64,000 nucleotides of DNA. It comes from Rhodocyclaceae bacterium. GTDB lineage: Bacteria; Pseudomonadota; Gammaproteobacteria; Burkholderiales; Rhodocyclaceae. The stretch's first letter is position 1, and every line of letters begins with the position of its first letter. The notes under the pieces are model-generated. The model was not told the origin of the DNA and did no database searches. It worked only from the letters and a program-made list of their open reading frames with translations. Shown here piece after piece: positions 25,732-34,330 of this stretch. Location: the NCBI GenBank assembly GCA_016702335.1, contig JADJEF010000020.1:1364001-1428000 (forward strand). The letters are read 5' to 3'. The translations under genes were made by a program, and so were the position numbers.

Positions 25732-26304
25732 ATGGAAACCATCTGCCTCGCCCATCATTTTCTGATCGCCATGCCCAACATGGCTGATCCGAATTTTTCC
25801 CGCACGCTGATCTACGTTTGCGAGCACAACAGCGATGGTGCCCTGGGTGTCATCATCAATCGCCCGACCGAGATGAGCTTGGGCGAACTGTTCGAGCGTG
25901 TCGACATCATCATGGAAGAGGGCGAACCGCAGCAGCGTTTTGCCCGCCTGCCGGTGTATTACGGCGGCCCGGTTCAGCCGGATCGGGGCTTTGTGCTACA
26001 TCGACCGGCGGGCACCTGGCAATCGACCCTGACCGTCAATCACGAAATGGGCCTGACCAGCTCGCGCGACATTCTCCAGAACATGGGCACCCACGCCGAA
26101 CCGGCGCAGGTGCTGGTGACACTCGGCTACGCCGGCTGGACCGCCGGTCAGCTTGAGTGGGAACTGGCCCAGAACGCCTGGCTGACAGTAGCGGCCGAGC
26201 CCGTCGTAATTTTCGGTCTGCCTGCCGAAGAACGACTCGCGGCTGCCATGCAACTGCTTGGCATCAGCTTTGCCAACCTTTCGGATGTCGCTGGTCATGC
26301 CTGA
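25732..26304 (+). CDS. yqgE: YqgE/AlgH family protein (UPF0301)
   Basis: 190-residue protein from ATG 25732 (METICLAHHFLIAMPNMADP), which matches the family N-terminus. An upstream ATG at 25702 overlaps the phrB start codon and is less likely. The core includes FSRTLIYVCEHNSDGALGVIINRP and VYYGGPVQPDRGFVLH. The function is not established; the gene usually sits next to ruvX. Its stop overlaps ruvX, and it begins the yqgE-ruvX-pyrB-pyrC' operon. Confidence 0.93.
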   Translation: METICLAHHFLIAMPNMADPNFSRTLIYVCEHNSDGALGVIINRPTEMSLGELFERVDIIMEEGEPQQRFARLPVYYGGPVQPDRGFVLHRPAGTWQSTLTVNHEMGLTSSRDILQNMGTHAEPAQVLVTLGYAGWTAGQLEWELAQNAWLTVAAEPVVIFGLPAEERLAAAMQLLGISFANLSDVAGHA

Positions 26305-26752
26305 GCCGGGCATTGACCAAACCGTGCTGGCCTTCGACTTCGGCATCAAGCGGGTGGGCGTGGCGGTCGGCGAGAGCCGGCTGGGTAGCGGCCGGCCGCT
26401 GCTGACCATCAGCCACGAAGCCAACGACGCCCGCTTTGCGGCCATCGCCAAATTGATTGCCGAATGGCGTCCGGGTCGCTTGGTCGTCGGCCGTCCGCTC
26501 AATGACGACGGTAGTGCGCACGACATGACCGCGCGCTGCGAGCGCTTCGCCCAGCAACTTGCCGGCCGCTTTCGCTTGCCGGTCAGTCTGGTGGATGAGC
26601 GTTTCAGCTCGCTCGCGGCAGACGATGCCTTGCGCGCGCGCGGACAAACCGACTGGCGTGCGCGCAAGCAAGGTCTCGATGCCGAATCTGCCCGCGTGAT
26701 CCTCGACTGCTGGTTCGCGCAGCCCACTGTTTCAAATCCCGTGAACGGATAA
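26297..26752 (+). CDS. ruvX: Putative pre-16S rRNA nuclease / Holliday junction resolvase RuvX (YqgF)
   Basis: About 151 residues with the RNase H-like fold: FDFGIKRVGVAVGE at the N-terminus carries the first catalytic Asp, with VVGRPLNDDGSAHDMT and SLVDERFSSLAADDAL later. The family processes 16S rRNA 5' ends and has been assigned resolvase activity. ATG 26297 overlaps the yqgE stop; ATG 26285 in the same frame is an alternative. pyrB starts 4 bp after its stop. Confidence 0.93.
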   Translation: MPEPGIDQTVLAFDFGIKRVGVAVGESRLGSGRPLLTISHEANDARFAAIAKLIAEWRPGRLVVGRPLNDDGSAHDMTARCERFAQQLAGRFRLPVSLVDERFSSLAADDALRARGQTDWRARKQGLDAESARVILDCWFAQPTVSNPVNG

Positions 26753-26756
26753 GCCC

Positions 26757-27716
26757 ATGTTCTCTACCAACCCGCAAGTTGATCGCCACGGCGAGCTGCG
26801 TCACCTGCTCAGCATCGAGGGCCTGCCCGCCGCCCTGATCACCCGCATCCTCGATGCGGCGCAACCCTACGCCGAGAGCGAACAGAAGAAGCAGCCCGTG
26901 CTCACGGGCAAGAGCGTGTTCAACATCTTCTTCGAGAATTCCACGCGCACGCGCACCACCTTCGAGATCGCGGCCAAACGCCTCTCCGCCGACGTCATCA
27001 ATCTGGCGATGAATACTTCCTCCACCGCCAAGGGCGAGACCCTGCTCGACACCGTGGATAACCTCGCGGCGATGCAAGCCGACATGTTCATCGTGCGCCA
27101 CGGTTCCAGTGGCGCGCCCTACCTGATTGCCCAGCATCTGGCCGCCACCGGGCGCAACCACATCAGCGTGGTCAATGCCGGCGACGGACGCCATGCGCAC
27201 CCGACGCAGGGTCTGCTCGACATGTACACCATTCGCCACTACAAGAAAGACTTCACCAACCTGACCGTGGCGATAGTCGGCGATGTGCTGCACTCGCGCG
27301 TGGCGCGCAGCCAGATCCACGCGCTGACCACGCTCGGCGTGCCGGAAGTGCGCGTGATTGCGCCCAAAACGCTGGTGCCGGCGGGCATGGAGCGCATGGG
27401 CGTGCGCGTGTTCAATTCCATGAGCGACGGCTTGCGCGGTGTCGATGTGGTGATGATGCTGCGCCTGCAAAACGAGCGCATGCAGGGCGCGCTGTTGCCC
27501 AGCACCCACGAATACTTCAAGACCTACGGGCTCACGCCCGAGAAGCTGGCGCTGGCCAAGCCCGACGCCATCGTGCTGCACCCCGGGCCAATGAATCGCG
27601 GCGTCGAGATCGACTCGGCAGTGGCCGACGGCAAGCAGGCGGTGATCTTGCCGCAGGTGAGTTTTGGCATTGCGGTGCGTATGGCCGTGATGGCCATGCT
27701 GGGAGGAAAAGCATGA
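26757..27716 (+). CDS. pyrB: Aspartate carbamoyltransferase catalytic chain
   Basis: 319-residue ATCase, second step of pyrimidine synthesis. The carbamoyl-phosphate signature is FENSTRTRTTFEIAAKRL, with HPTQGLLDMYTI and VLHPGPMNRGVEIDS further on. It overlaps pyrC' by 4 bp (ATGA), so the two chains are probably made and assembled together, as in pseudomonad-type ATCases. pyrR, found next to ruvX in many relatives, is absent here. Confidence 0.97.
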   Translation: MFSTNPQVDRHGELRHLLSIEGLPAALITRILDAAQPYAESEQKKQPVLTGKSVFNIFFENSTRTRTTFEIAAKRLSADVINLAMNTSSTAKGETLLDTVDNLAAMQADMFIVRHGSSGAPYLIAQHLAATGRNHISVVNAGDGRHAHPTQGLLDMYTIRHYKKDFTNLTVAIVGDVLHSRVARSQIHALTTLGVPEVRVIAPKTLVPAGMERMGVRVFNSMSDGLRGVDVVMMLRLQNERMQGALLPSTHEYFKTYGLTPEKLALAKPDAIVLHPGPMNRGVEIDSAVADGKQAVILPQVSFGIAVRMAVMAMLGGKA

Positions 27717-29008
27717 AACTGCACATCAAGGGCGGGCGTCTCATCGACCCCGCGAACAAGATCGATGCGCTGGGGGACCTGTTCATTGCCGATGGTGCGG
27801 TCGTCGGTCGGCAAGTCGGCGCTGGTGGGACGGCGATGGCCGGCTTTACGCCCGAAAGCGTACTCGACGCTACCGGCTGCGTGGTGTGCCCCGGCCTCAT
27901 CGACCTGTCAGCGCGCTTGCGTGAGCCCGGTTCCGAGTATCGCGCTACGCTCGAATCAGAAATGGCCGCTGCCGTTGCCGGCGGCGTCACCCGTCTGGCC
28001 TGCCCGCCCGATACCGACCCGCCACTTGACGAGCCGGGGCTAGTGTCCATGCTCGCCCACCGTTCGCGCCAGCCGGGTTTCGCCCGGGTGCACCCGGTCG
28101 GGGCGCTGACCATGCAGCTCAAGGGCGAGCGTCTGACGGAAATGGCCCAACTCGCTGAAGCGGGTTGTGTCGCCTTCGGTCAAGCCAGCCGCAGCATTGT
28201 CGATACGCAAGTGCTGCTGCGCGCGTTGAGTTACGCCGCCACGTTCAACTTCCCGGTCTGGCTGCAGGCGCAGGACCCTTTCCTGTCACGCGGGGTGGCC
28301 CATGCCGGCGAAGTCGCGGCGCGACTCGGACTGGCGGGCGTGTCGGTAGCGGCAGAAACCATTGCCTTGTCCGGTCTGCTGCAACTGGTGCGCGAAACCG
28401 GAGCGCGCGTGCATGTGCGCCGCTTGTCGTCTGCCGCCGGGCTGGAAATGCTCACGGCCGCGCGCAAGGAAGGCCTGCCAGTGACCTGCGATGTCACCAT
28501 CAATCACCTGCACCTGACCGATATGGATATCGGCTACTTCAACCCGCATGCCCGCCTTGATCCGCCGCTGCGTAGCCAGCGCGACCGTGATGCCCTGCGC
28601 GCCGGTCTCGCCTCGGGCGCGATTGACGTGCTGTGCTCCGACCACTCCCCGGTCGATGACGATGCCAAGCTATTGCCCTTTGAAGAGGCCGAGGTCGGTG
28701 CCACCGGCCTTGAGCTGCTGCTGCCGCTGACCCTCAAATGGGCCAACGAGTGCAAGGTGCCGCTGGCCACCGCCATTGGCCGCGTCACGGCCGACCCGGC
28801 ACGCATTCTGGGCGTGCCCGATTACGGTTTGTCGGCGGGGCAGCTGGCAGATGTGTGCGTGTTCGACCCGCAGGCGTACACGGCCGTCACCCGCGAGACG
28901 CTGCGCAGCCAGGGCAAGAACACCCCCTTCCTGGGCTTGGAACTGCCGGGCAAGGTGCGCTACACACTGATTGACGGCCAGCTTGCTTACGACGGTACGC
29001 AGGACTAG
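27713..29008 (+). CDS. pyrX: Dihydroorotase-like protein PyrC' (PyrX), probably inactive
   Basis: 431-residue amidohydrolase-fold protein. Where active dihydroorotases have the zinc-binding HxH (DLHVHLREPG), this protein has DLSARLREPG, so both His are lost. Later segments such as CSDHSPVDDDAKLLPFEEAEVG are partly kept. It most likely acts as a structural partner for PyrB. A 27-bp repeat encodes QVGAGGTA near residue 35. An active dihydroorotase must be encoded elsewhere. Confidence 0.9.
   Translation: MKLHIKGGRLIDPANKIDALGDLFIADGAVVGRQVGAGGTAMAGFTPESVLDATGCVVCPGLIDLSARLREPGSEYRATLESEMAAAVAGGVTRLACPPDTDPPLDEPGLVSMLAHRSRQPGFARVHPVGALTMQLKGERLTEMAQLAEAGCVAFGQASRSIVDTQVLLRALSYAATFNFPVWLQAQDPFLSRGVAHAGEVAARLGLAGVSVAAETIALSGLLQLVRETGARVHVRRLSSAAGLEMLTAARKEGLPVTCDVTINHLHLTDMDIGYFNPHARLDPPLRSQRDRDALRAGLASGAIDVLCSDHSPVDDDAKLLPFEEAEVGATGLELLLPLTLKWANECKVPLATAIGRVTADPARILGVPDYGLSAGQLADVCVFDPQAYTAVTRETLRSQGKNTPFLGLELPGKVRYTLIDGQLAYDGTQD
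27809..27835 (+). repeat. 27-bp dispersed repeat, copy in pyrX
   Basis: CGGCAAGTCGGCGCTGG, then TGGGAC, then GGCG, one mismatch to consensus; sense orientation, frame preserved. Confidence 0.9.
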
Positions 29009-29010
29009 GC

Positions 29011-29739
29011 ATGATCCCCAAGTCGGCGCTGGTAGGACGGCGATTTTCGCTACCAGTGCCGCTCTGCATCGCTGCGCTGGCGTCACTGGCCTTTGCTGTC
29101 GGCGTGGCCGCCGCGGTTGACCCCGGCGAGATCCGCGAAGCCGAAATCCGCGAGTGCCGTGCCGGCGATCTGGCCACCTGGGGTGATGGACGCGACCGGC
29201 CGGCCCCGTCACGACAGATGTTCTTTGCGTACAACCCGACCAATGCCCCCGCCGATTTTTCCCGTGACGAGGTCGTGGCGATGGTGCGCAAGGCCATGAG
29301 CGGCTGGGCGGCGTGCGGGCTGCAACTGGACTGGGCGGAATGGATGCCCACACTGGAAGCAGCACCCGATGTGCGTGTGATCGGCTGGATGCCGGCGAGC
29401 GAAGACAGCGGCGGCCTGATCGGCGGCGCCGACTTTGTTCGCCGCCGGCTGCTGCTCAGCCCCAAGGTGTTTGCCGTGTTGAAAGCGCGCAATCCGACGC
29501 TGATGCAGTCCACGCTGCAGATGACGCTCTCTCATGAGATCGGCCATTTTCTCGGGCTGGTCGCCCACTCGCGCCGCTGTGTCGACGTCACCTCGTACTA
29601 CCACGATGGCAAGGGCCGGCATTGCCTGACTGAAAACATTGGCGGCATCCGCAGCGTCAAGGGCGTGATCGAGTATCGCAGCGACATGCCAACCGCCTGC
29701 GACATCGCCCGCTGCCGCCGCGCCAACGGGCTGCAATAG
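29011..29739 (+). CDS. Exported metzincin-like zinc metalloprotease
   Basis: 242-residue protein with a membrane/signal segment (about residues 12-35) and the extended zinc motif HEIGHFLGLVAH at residues 175-186, with His175, His179, His185 and catalytic Glu176. This is the HExxHxxGxxH pattern of matrixin-like enzymes. It should act in the periplasm or outside; the substrate is unknown. It starts 2 bp after pyrX, and its first residues (PKSALVGRR) come from a copy of the 27-bp repeat. Confidence 0.75.
   Translation: MIPKSALVGRRFSLPVPLCIAALASLAFAVGVAAAVDPGEIREAEIRECRAGDLATWGDGRDRPAPSRQMFFAYNPTNAPADFSRDEVVAMVRKAMSGWAACGLQLDWAEWMPTLEAAPDVRVIGWMPASEDSGGLIGGADFVRRRLLLSPKVFAVLKARNPTLMQSTLQMTLSHEIGHFLGLVAHSRRCVDVTSYYHDGKGRHCLTENIGGIRSVKGVIEYRSDMPTACDIARCRRANGLQ
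29016..29042 (+). repeat. 27-bp dispersed repeat at the N-terminus of the protease gene
   Basis: CCCCAAGTCGGCGCTGG, then TAGGAC, then GGCG; one mismatch to consensus. Confidence 0.9.
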
Positions 29740-29755
29740 CCGATAGACTTACGCC

Positions 29756-30526
29756 ATGCCCAAGGCACGCAAAAAACTTTCGCACGATGAAACTGATGCG
29801 CTGATCGAGAAGTACGCCCCGCTCGTACGTTCGATTGCGCAAACGCTGCTGCGTCGCTTGCCGCCCTCGGTTGAGTTCGACGATCTGCTGCAGGATGGTT
29901 ACATTGGCCTGCTGGGTGCCTTGCTGCATTCCACCCGCACCAATGCCGATGGGCAATACCGTCACTACCTCGCGCAACGCGTGCGCGGTGCCATGCTGGA
30001 TGGCCTGCGCGAGAACGACCCGGCGAGCCGGCGTGTACGAAAAATGATGCGTGACGTTGAGGAAGCGATCCGCAAGCTCAGCCACGAGAAGGGTGAGTTG
30101 CCGGGCGAAGGCGAGGTGGCGAAGGCCATGGGTTTGAGTCTTGAGGATTACCAGCACATGTTGCAGGAAGCCCATGGCTACACCTTGCTGTCGCTCGAAG
30201 ATTTTGGTGAGGCCAGTACCGATGAACGTGATTTTCTGGAGTGGTGTGCGCACACCAATTCCGACCCCTTTGCCGCCTTGCAGCGAAGTGCGCTGCAGCG
30301 CAGCTTGCTGGTTGCAATCAGCGAGTTGTCCGAGCGCGAAGACATGGTGATGGCGAGTTACTACGTCGAAGGCCTGACCATGCGCGGCATTGCCGAAAAG
30401 CTGGGCCTGACCGAAGGGCGCATCAGCCAGATTCACACCCAGGCGATTGCCAAGCTGCGCGCTACGGTCATGCAGCCCAGCGAAAAGGGCGCGACTCTAC
30501 TCTCGCCCCGCTGGCGCAGCGCCTAG
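29756..30526 (+). CDS. fliA: FliA-type (sigma-28) RNA polymerase sigma factor
   Basis: 256-residue sigma-70 family protein without region 1.1. Region 2 is LIEKYAPLVRSIAQTLLRRLP…DDLLQDGYIGLL. A region 3 stretch follows (ELPGEGEVAKAMGLSLEDYQ). The region 4 helix-turn-helix is YYVEGLTMRGIAEKLGLTEGRISQIHTQAI. This is the flagellar/motility sigma architecture, but no flagellar genes are in the window, so the regulon is not shown. It overlaps the convergent nuclease gene by 30 bp. Confidence 0.88.
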   Translation: MPKARKKLSHDETDALIEKYAPLVRSIAQTLLRRLPPSVEFDDLLQDGYIGLLGALLHSTRTNADGQYRHYLAQRVRGAMLDGLRENDPASRRVRKMMRDVEEAIRKLSHEKGELPGEGEVAKAMGLSLEDYQHMLQEAHGYTLLSLEDFGEASTDERDFLEWCAHTNSDPFAALQRSALQRSLLVAISELSEREDMVMASYYVEGLTMRGIAEKLGLTEGRISQIHTQAIAKLRATVMQPSEKGATLLSPRWRSA

Positions 30527-31351
30527 GCGTTTGCGCAGGCTCAGCTCAAGCCGTATCGCCTCGCCTTCATCGGCGACCGGGAAGCACTCGATGCGAGCGG
30601 CCTGTGCGGCCACAGCGAGCTTGGCGGCGGCGGGTGGCTTGCGTTGGGAAAAATAGCCGAGCACGCGCGTGCGCAGTGCCTTGGCGCGGCCGAAGTGAAT
30701 CGCGGTGCCGGTGCTGTCGTAAAACACGTAGACGCCACGTCCTTCGGGCAGATCATCCGGCAATGTGTCATCGAGCCTGGCGGGCAGCATGGTGTGGGCG
30801 CACTGAGCATCCACGGCTTCGGCCAGGGTTTCAGCCAGCGTTGCCGAGCCCGCATGCGCAGACCAAAACTGGTGGATCAGACGCGCGTCGCCCAGTGCGC
30901 GGTGCCGGTCCGACACGTTCAAGTCATGGCGCTCGATGAGCGAGTCCAGATTGTGCCTATGGTGCTGTGGGTAAAGCGCTCGCGACAGCTTCACTGTGCA
31001 CAGCACACGCGCCCGGAAGCACGCGCCCAATCGTGCAAACTCGCTGCGCAGAAAGCCATAGTCAAAACGCGCGTTGTGGGCGATGAACAGATGTCCTGCG
31101 AGCTGCTCGCGCACCTGCGGCGCAATCTGTGCAAACAATGGCGCTTGAGCTACCATCGGATTGCTGATGCCCGTGAGCTGCTCGATAAACGGCGAGATCC
31201 GAACTTGCGGGTTGACCAGGGTGCTCCACTCTCGTACCCCCTCAGGGCCGACCCGAATGATGCCGATCTCCGTTACGCGCTCACAGGCGGCATTGGCCCC
31301 TGTCGTTTCCAGGTCAACAAAGGCCAGACGTGCGGGTAGGACGGGGGGCAT
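30497..31351 (-). CDS. DnaQ-like 3'-5' exonuclease fused to a GIY-YIG domain
   Basis: 284-residue two-domain protein. The DEDD exonuclease at about 8-175 has FVDLETTGANAACERVTEIG, HNARFDYGFLRSEF and HRALGDARLIHQFW. A UvrC/Cho-like GIY-YIG segment follows at about 200-270 (GRGVYVFYDSTGTAIHFGRAKALRTRV). Proteins of this design are taken to act in DNA repair or proofreading. ATG 31351 (MPPVLPARLAFVDLETTG) is chosen; the frame extends to 31504 through a repeat fragment and hairpins and is probably not translated there. Confidence 0.88.
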   Translation of the reverse strand: MPPVLPARLAFVDLETTGANAACERVTEIGIIRVGPEGVREWSTLVNPQVRISPFIEQLTGISNPMVAQAPLFAQIAPQVREQLAGHLFIAHNARFDYGFLRSEFARLGACFRARVLCTVKLSRALYPQHHRHNLDSLIERHDLNVSDRHRALGDARLIHQFWSAHAGSATLAETLAEAVDAQCAHTMLPARLDDTLPDDLPEGRGVYVFYDSTGTAIHFGRAKALRTRVLGYFSQRKPPAAAKLAVAAQAARIECFPVADEGEAIRLELSLRKRLGAAPAGRE

Positions 31352-31373
31352 GAATGTTCCGAGGAGAGCGTCT

Positions 31374-31391
31374 GAAAGTCGGCGCTGGTGA
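31374..31391 (+). repeat. Partial copy of the 27-bp repeat
   Basis: Contains AAAGTCGGCGCTGGTGAT, then diverges (no ACGGCG end). Confidence 0.65.
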
Positions 31392-31405
31392 TGTGAAATT
31401 CCCTG

Positions 31406-31431
31406 AGCGGGGACGGCAAACAGTCCCCGCT
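31406..31431. terminator. Hairpin between divergent genes (possible terminator or cruciform)
   Basis: Perfect stem AGCGGGGAC / GTCCCCGCT with an 8-nt loop. It has no clear T-run, so a terminator role is uncertain. A second interrupted hairpin (CACCCG…TTCGC / GCGAA…CGGGTG) follows at about 31442-31471. The rest of 31352-31576 holds no gene. Confidence 0.45.
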
Positions 31432-31576
31432 GCCGGCGCAGCACCCGTTCGCTTTCCGCGAAACCGGGTGGGTAACAATTTGCTGTTGCACGGTCGGCGC
31501 TCATTCTATAGGATGGCTACCCCGTCTATTCGGCCTCTCCTGCATCGACAGAGCGGCAAAACAAACAGGAGCATTC

Positions 31577-33301
31577 ATGAATCGATTTTTCGGCCCGATG
31601 CGCGCGGCGCGCAATTGGGTTCCCTATTGGGCGAGTTTGGCGGCAGCACTGATTCTTACCGGCTGTGCCGGCTATCAAAAGCAAATGGGCTCGACCGTCG
31701 ATGCGGTTCGGGCCGGTGCGGCCGACGCGGCCTTGGCTGATCTTGAAGCCAAGAACGCCGGCAGCGGAGAAAAAGACCTGCTGTACTACCTGGAAAAGGG
31801 CGAGCTGTTGCGCATGAAGAACGCCTTCCAGCCCAGCCTCGACACCTGGAACGTGGCTGATGAGAAGGTGCGTGCGTGGGAAGAGCAGGCCAAGCTGGAC
31901 CCTTCGAAGCTGCTGGGCAATATTGGTTCGGTGGTGCTTAACGATACCACCCGCCGCTATGACGGCCGCGATTACGAAAAGGTGCTGCTCAGTGTGCGTC
32001 TGGCTCTGAATCAGCTGGCGTTGGGCAATTGGGAAGGTGCGCGCATCGAGATCAAGAAAATGCACGAGCGAGAGGCGGTGATTGCCGATTTCCGCGCCAA
32101 AGATCTCGAAGATGCCAAGGCATCCGCGGAAAGCAAGGGCCTCAAGGCAACCTCATTCAAGGAGCTCAATGGTTACCCGGTCGAGACGCTCGAAGCCCCT
32201 GAAATTCTGGCGCTGAAAAATGCCTACGAATCAGCTATCGCCAACTATCTGGCCGGCTTTATATACGAAGCCTCGGGTGATCCGTCGCTGGCGGCTGCCG
32301 GCTACCGCAAGGCGATCGAGTTACGTCCCAATCAACCCTTCCTCGAATCGGCGCTGGCCGAGTTGGATGGTCGGGCGCAACAGGGCGTCTGGTTGAAAGA
32401 TCCGACCATCCCTGCTTACGAAGAGGCGGTCAAGGCCGCTACCGACCCCAAGACCGGCAAGCTCAAGAAGGGCATCAAGCTGCCGCCAGTGCCGCTGCGC
32501 AAGCCGGCGGTCGATACGCTCATTCTGGTGGAGTCGGGCCTGGCACCAGCGATCAGTTCGCGCATGATTCCCATTCCCCTGCCCATTCCTTCCAAGGGCG
32601 GGCTGCAGGTCGTGATGACACCGATTTCGTGGCCGGTGCTCGAGCCGGTCTCGGCGCTGGATCAGGTCACCGGGCTCAGCATCGGCAGCCAGGCGACGCC
32701 ACTCACCCTGGTAACGAGTGTGGATCACATGGCGCGGCGCGCGCTGGCCGATGAAATGCCCGGCATCATTGTGCGTACCTCGGTGCGTGCCATCGTCAAG
32801 GGTGCGGCGCAAAAAGTGATTCAGGACAATGCTGGCAGCATGGGTTTGGCAGGAACGTTCCTCTCGATTGCCGCCGGGGTCGCTGCCGTCGCCACCGAGC
32901 AGGCCGATGAACGTACCTGGCGAACGCTGCCAGCCTTCTACTCGGCGGCTCGCGTGGCGCTGGCACCCGGTGAGCATACGCTGACGGTGCAAACGCCCAG
33001 CGGACCGACCACCAAGACGATACAGGTGTCCGGTCGCCATGCTGTTGTCGTATTGCGTACCTCGGGTAATGCGCTTTATCTGGCGCAAGCGCCCTACAAG
33101 CCGGCGGCGGCTCAGGTAATTGCCGAGCCCGAACCAGTGCTTTTGCCAGTCAACAGGGTGGATGAAAAAAAGGCCGTCAATAACAAGGCTGAAGCGAAGA
33201 AGCAGGATGCTGGCAAATCGGACGCCAAGTCTTCGGGAGCCAAGCCCACAAAACCGCCGATCACCAGTCCCGGAACCGTGAAAAAGGAAACTGCCACATG
33301 A
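31577..33301 (+). CDS. COG3014-type outer-membrane lipoprotein
   Basis: 574-residue protein with a lipoprotein signal: LAAALILTGCAGYQ, Cys about residue 30. A TPR-like helical part (GELLRMKNAF…AAGYRKAIELRPNQPFL) follows. A middle domain has hydrophobic residues around AGTFLSIAAGVAAVA, and the tail is Lys/Ala-rich. Genes of this family travel with ycfL and lpoB, as here: its stop overlaps the next ATG by 4 bp. A role in envelope assembly is likely but unproven. Confidence 0.8.
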   Translation: MNRFFGPMRAARNWVPYWASLAAALILTGCAGYQKQMGSTVDAVRAGAADAALADLEAKNAGSGEKDLLYYLEKGELLRMKNAFQPSLDTWNVADEKVRAWEEQAKLDPSKLLGNIGSVVLNDTTRRYDGRDYEKVLLSVRLALNQLALGNWEGARIEIKKMHEREAVIADFRAKDLEDAKASAESKGLKATSFKELNGYPVETLEAPEILALKNAYESAIANYLAGFIYEASGDPSLAAAGYRKAIELRPNQPFLESALAELDGRAQQGVWLKDPTIPAYEEAVKAATDPKTGKLKKGIKLPPVPLRKPAVDTLILVESGLAPAISSRMIPIPLPIPSKGGLQVVMTPISWPVLEPVSALDQVTGLSIGSQATPLTLVTSVDHMARRALADEMPGIIVRTSVRAIVKGAAQKVIQDNAGSMGLAGTFLSIAAGVAAVATEQADERTWRTLPAFYSAARVALAPGEHTLTVQTPSGPTTKTIQVSGRHAVVVLRTSGNALYLAQAPYKPAAAQVIAEPEPVLLPVNRVDEKKAVNNKAEAKKQDAGKSDAKSSGAKPTKPPITSPGTVKKETAT

Positions 33302-33693
33302 AAATTTCAACCTTCGCAGGTGTTGCTGCCTCACTCGTGCTCGCCACGGTGACTTTTGTGCCACCGGTTGCGGCGCAGACCATTGCCTCGAAACTCGAAC
33401 TACAGGGAAAGCCGAAGTACCTTGAAGTCACTGACCTGATGGCGCGCACGCGCAATGGCCTGATGGCGCTCAACATCGAGATCAGCAACACCGACAATGA
33501 ACCGCGTGAAGCCTTCTGGCGCGTGAAGTGGCTCGATGACACCGGCTTCCCCGTGTGGGCCGACGAAGTCTGGAAGCCCCTGACCATCCAGGGTGCCGCC
33601 AAGCAGAACCTGCAGGTCACGGCACCTACCCCCAAGGCCACCGATTTCCGGATTCAATTCACCGCCAAAGAAAACAGCAAATCCATTTTTTAA
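33298..33693 (+). CDS. ycfL: YcfL family periplasmic protein (DUF1425)
   Basis: 131-residue exported protein. The signal peptide is MKISTFAGVAASLVLATVTF up to VAAQ. A beta-rich domain with NIEISNTDNEPREAFWRVKWLDDTGF resembles E. coli YcfL. It has no lipobox, unlike YcfL in enterobacteria. It is coupled to the upstream lipoprotein gene (ATGA overlap) and 9 bp from lpoB, the same partner as in E. coli. Confidence 0.8.
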   Translation: MKISTFAGVAASLVLATVTFVPPVAAQTIASKLELQGKPKYLEVTDLMARTRNGLMALNIEISNTDNEPREAFWRVKWLDDTGFPVWADEVWKPLTIQGAAKQNLQVTAPTPKATDFRIQFTAKENSKSIF

Positions 33694-33702
33694 GGAACCG
33701 CC

Positions 33703-34305
33703 ATGACCCTCACTAGCCCCACTACCCGTCTCGCCGTCCTCAGCGCTTCGCTCCTGCTTTCCGCCTGCGCTACCGTCACCTCGCCCACCGTGGGCAACAA
33801 TGTCAGCTACGGCGATGCCAAAGCGGTTGAGCAGGTGAATGAGAAGTTTGGCTCGACCGACCTGCAGATGATTGCCGAAGCCATGGCGCGCTCACTTGCC
33901 GAGTCACAGGCGGGTGCCAGGATCAAGCCGACCGTGACCATTGCCGAGGTAAAGAACAAGACCAGCGAATACATCGACACACGCTCGATCACCGACTCGA
34001 TCCGGGTGCAGCTGCTCAAGAGCGGCACCATGCGTTTCGTCACCGACATCGCCGGCATGCAGGACCAGACCGACGAGCTGAACCGCCAGAGCCAGTCGGG
34101 CCTTTACAAGAAATCGGCCTCTGCCAAACTGGGCAAGATGGAGGGCGCTAAGTACCGTATCGAGGGCAATATCACGTCCATCGTCAAGACCGGCGGCAAC
34201 TTGAAAGACGTGTATTACAAGTTCAGCCTGATCATGACGGATGTCGAGGGCGGCACCATCGAATGGGCCGACGAGAAGGAAATCCGCAAGACCGCCAAGC
34301 GTTGA
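33703..34305 (+). CDS. lpoB: Penicillin-binding protein activator LpoB-like lipoprotein
   Basis: 200-residue lipoprotein with lipobox LLLSACATV (Cys about residue 24) and the LpoB/TolB-like core: PTVTIAEVKNKTSEYIDTRSITDSIRVQLLKSG and KYRIEGNITSIVKTGG. LpoB reaches from the outer membrane to stimulate the glycosyltransferase of PBP1b. It lies in a COG3014-ycfL-lpoB operon, with a further exported protein 25 bp downstream. Confidence 0.88.
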   Translation: MTLTSPTTRLAVLSASLLLSACATVTSPTVGNNVSYGDAKAVEQVNEKFGSTDLQMIAEAMARSLAESQAGARIKPTVTIAEVKNKTSEYIDTRSITDSIRVQLLKSGTMRFVTDIAGMQDQTDELNRQSQSGLYKKSASAKLGKMEGAKYRIEGNITSIVKTGGNLKDVYYKFSLIMTDVEGGTIEWADEKEIRKTAKR

Positions 34306-34330
34306 TCCGCGCTACCCAAGGAGCCTTTTC

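Noticed and set aside
26753..26756. A pyr attenuator or PyrR-binding leader before pyrB
   Set aside because: Only 4 bp separate ruvX and pyrB; there is no room for a leader there.
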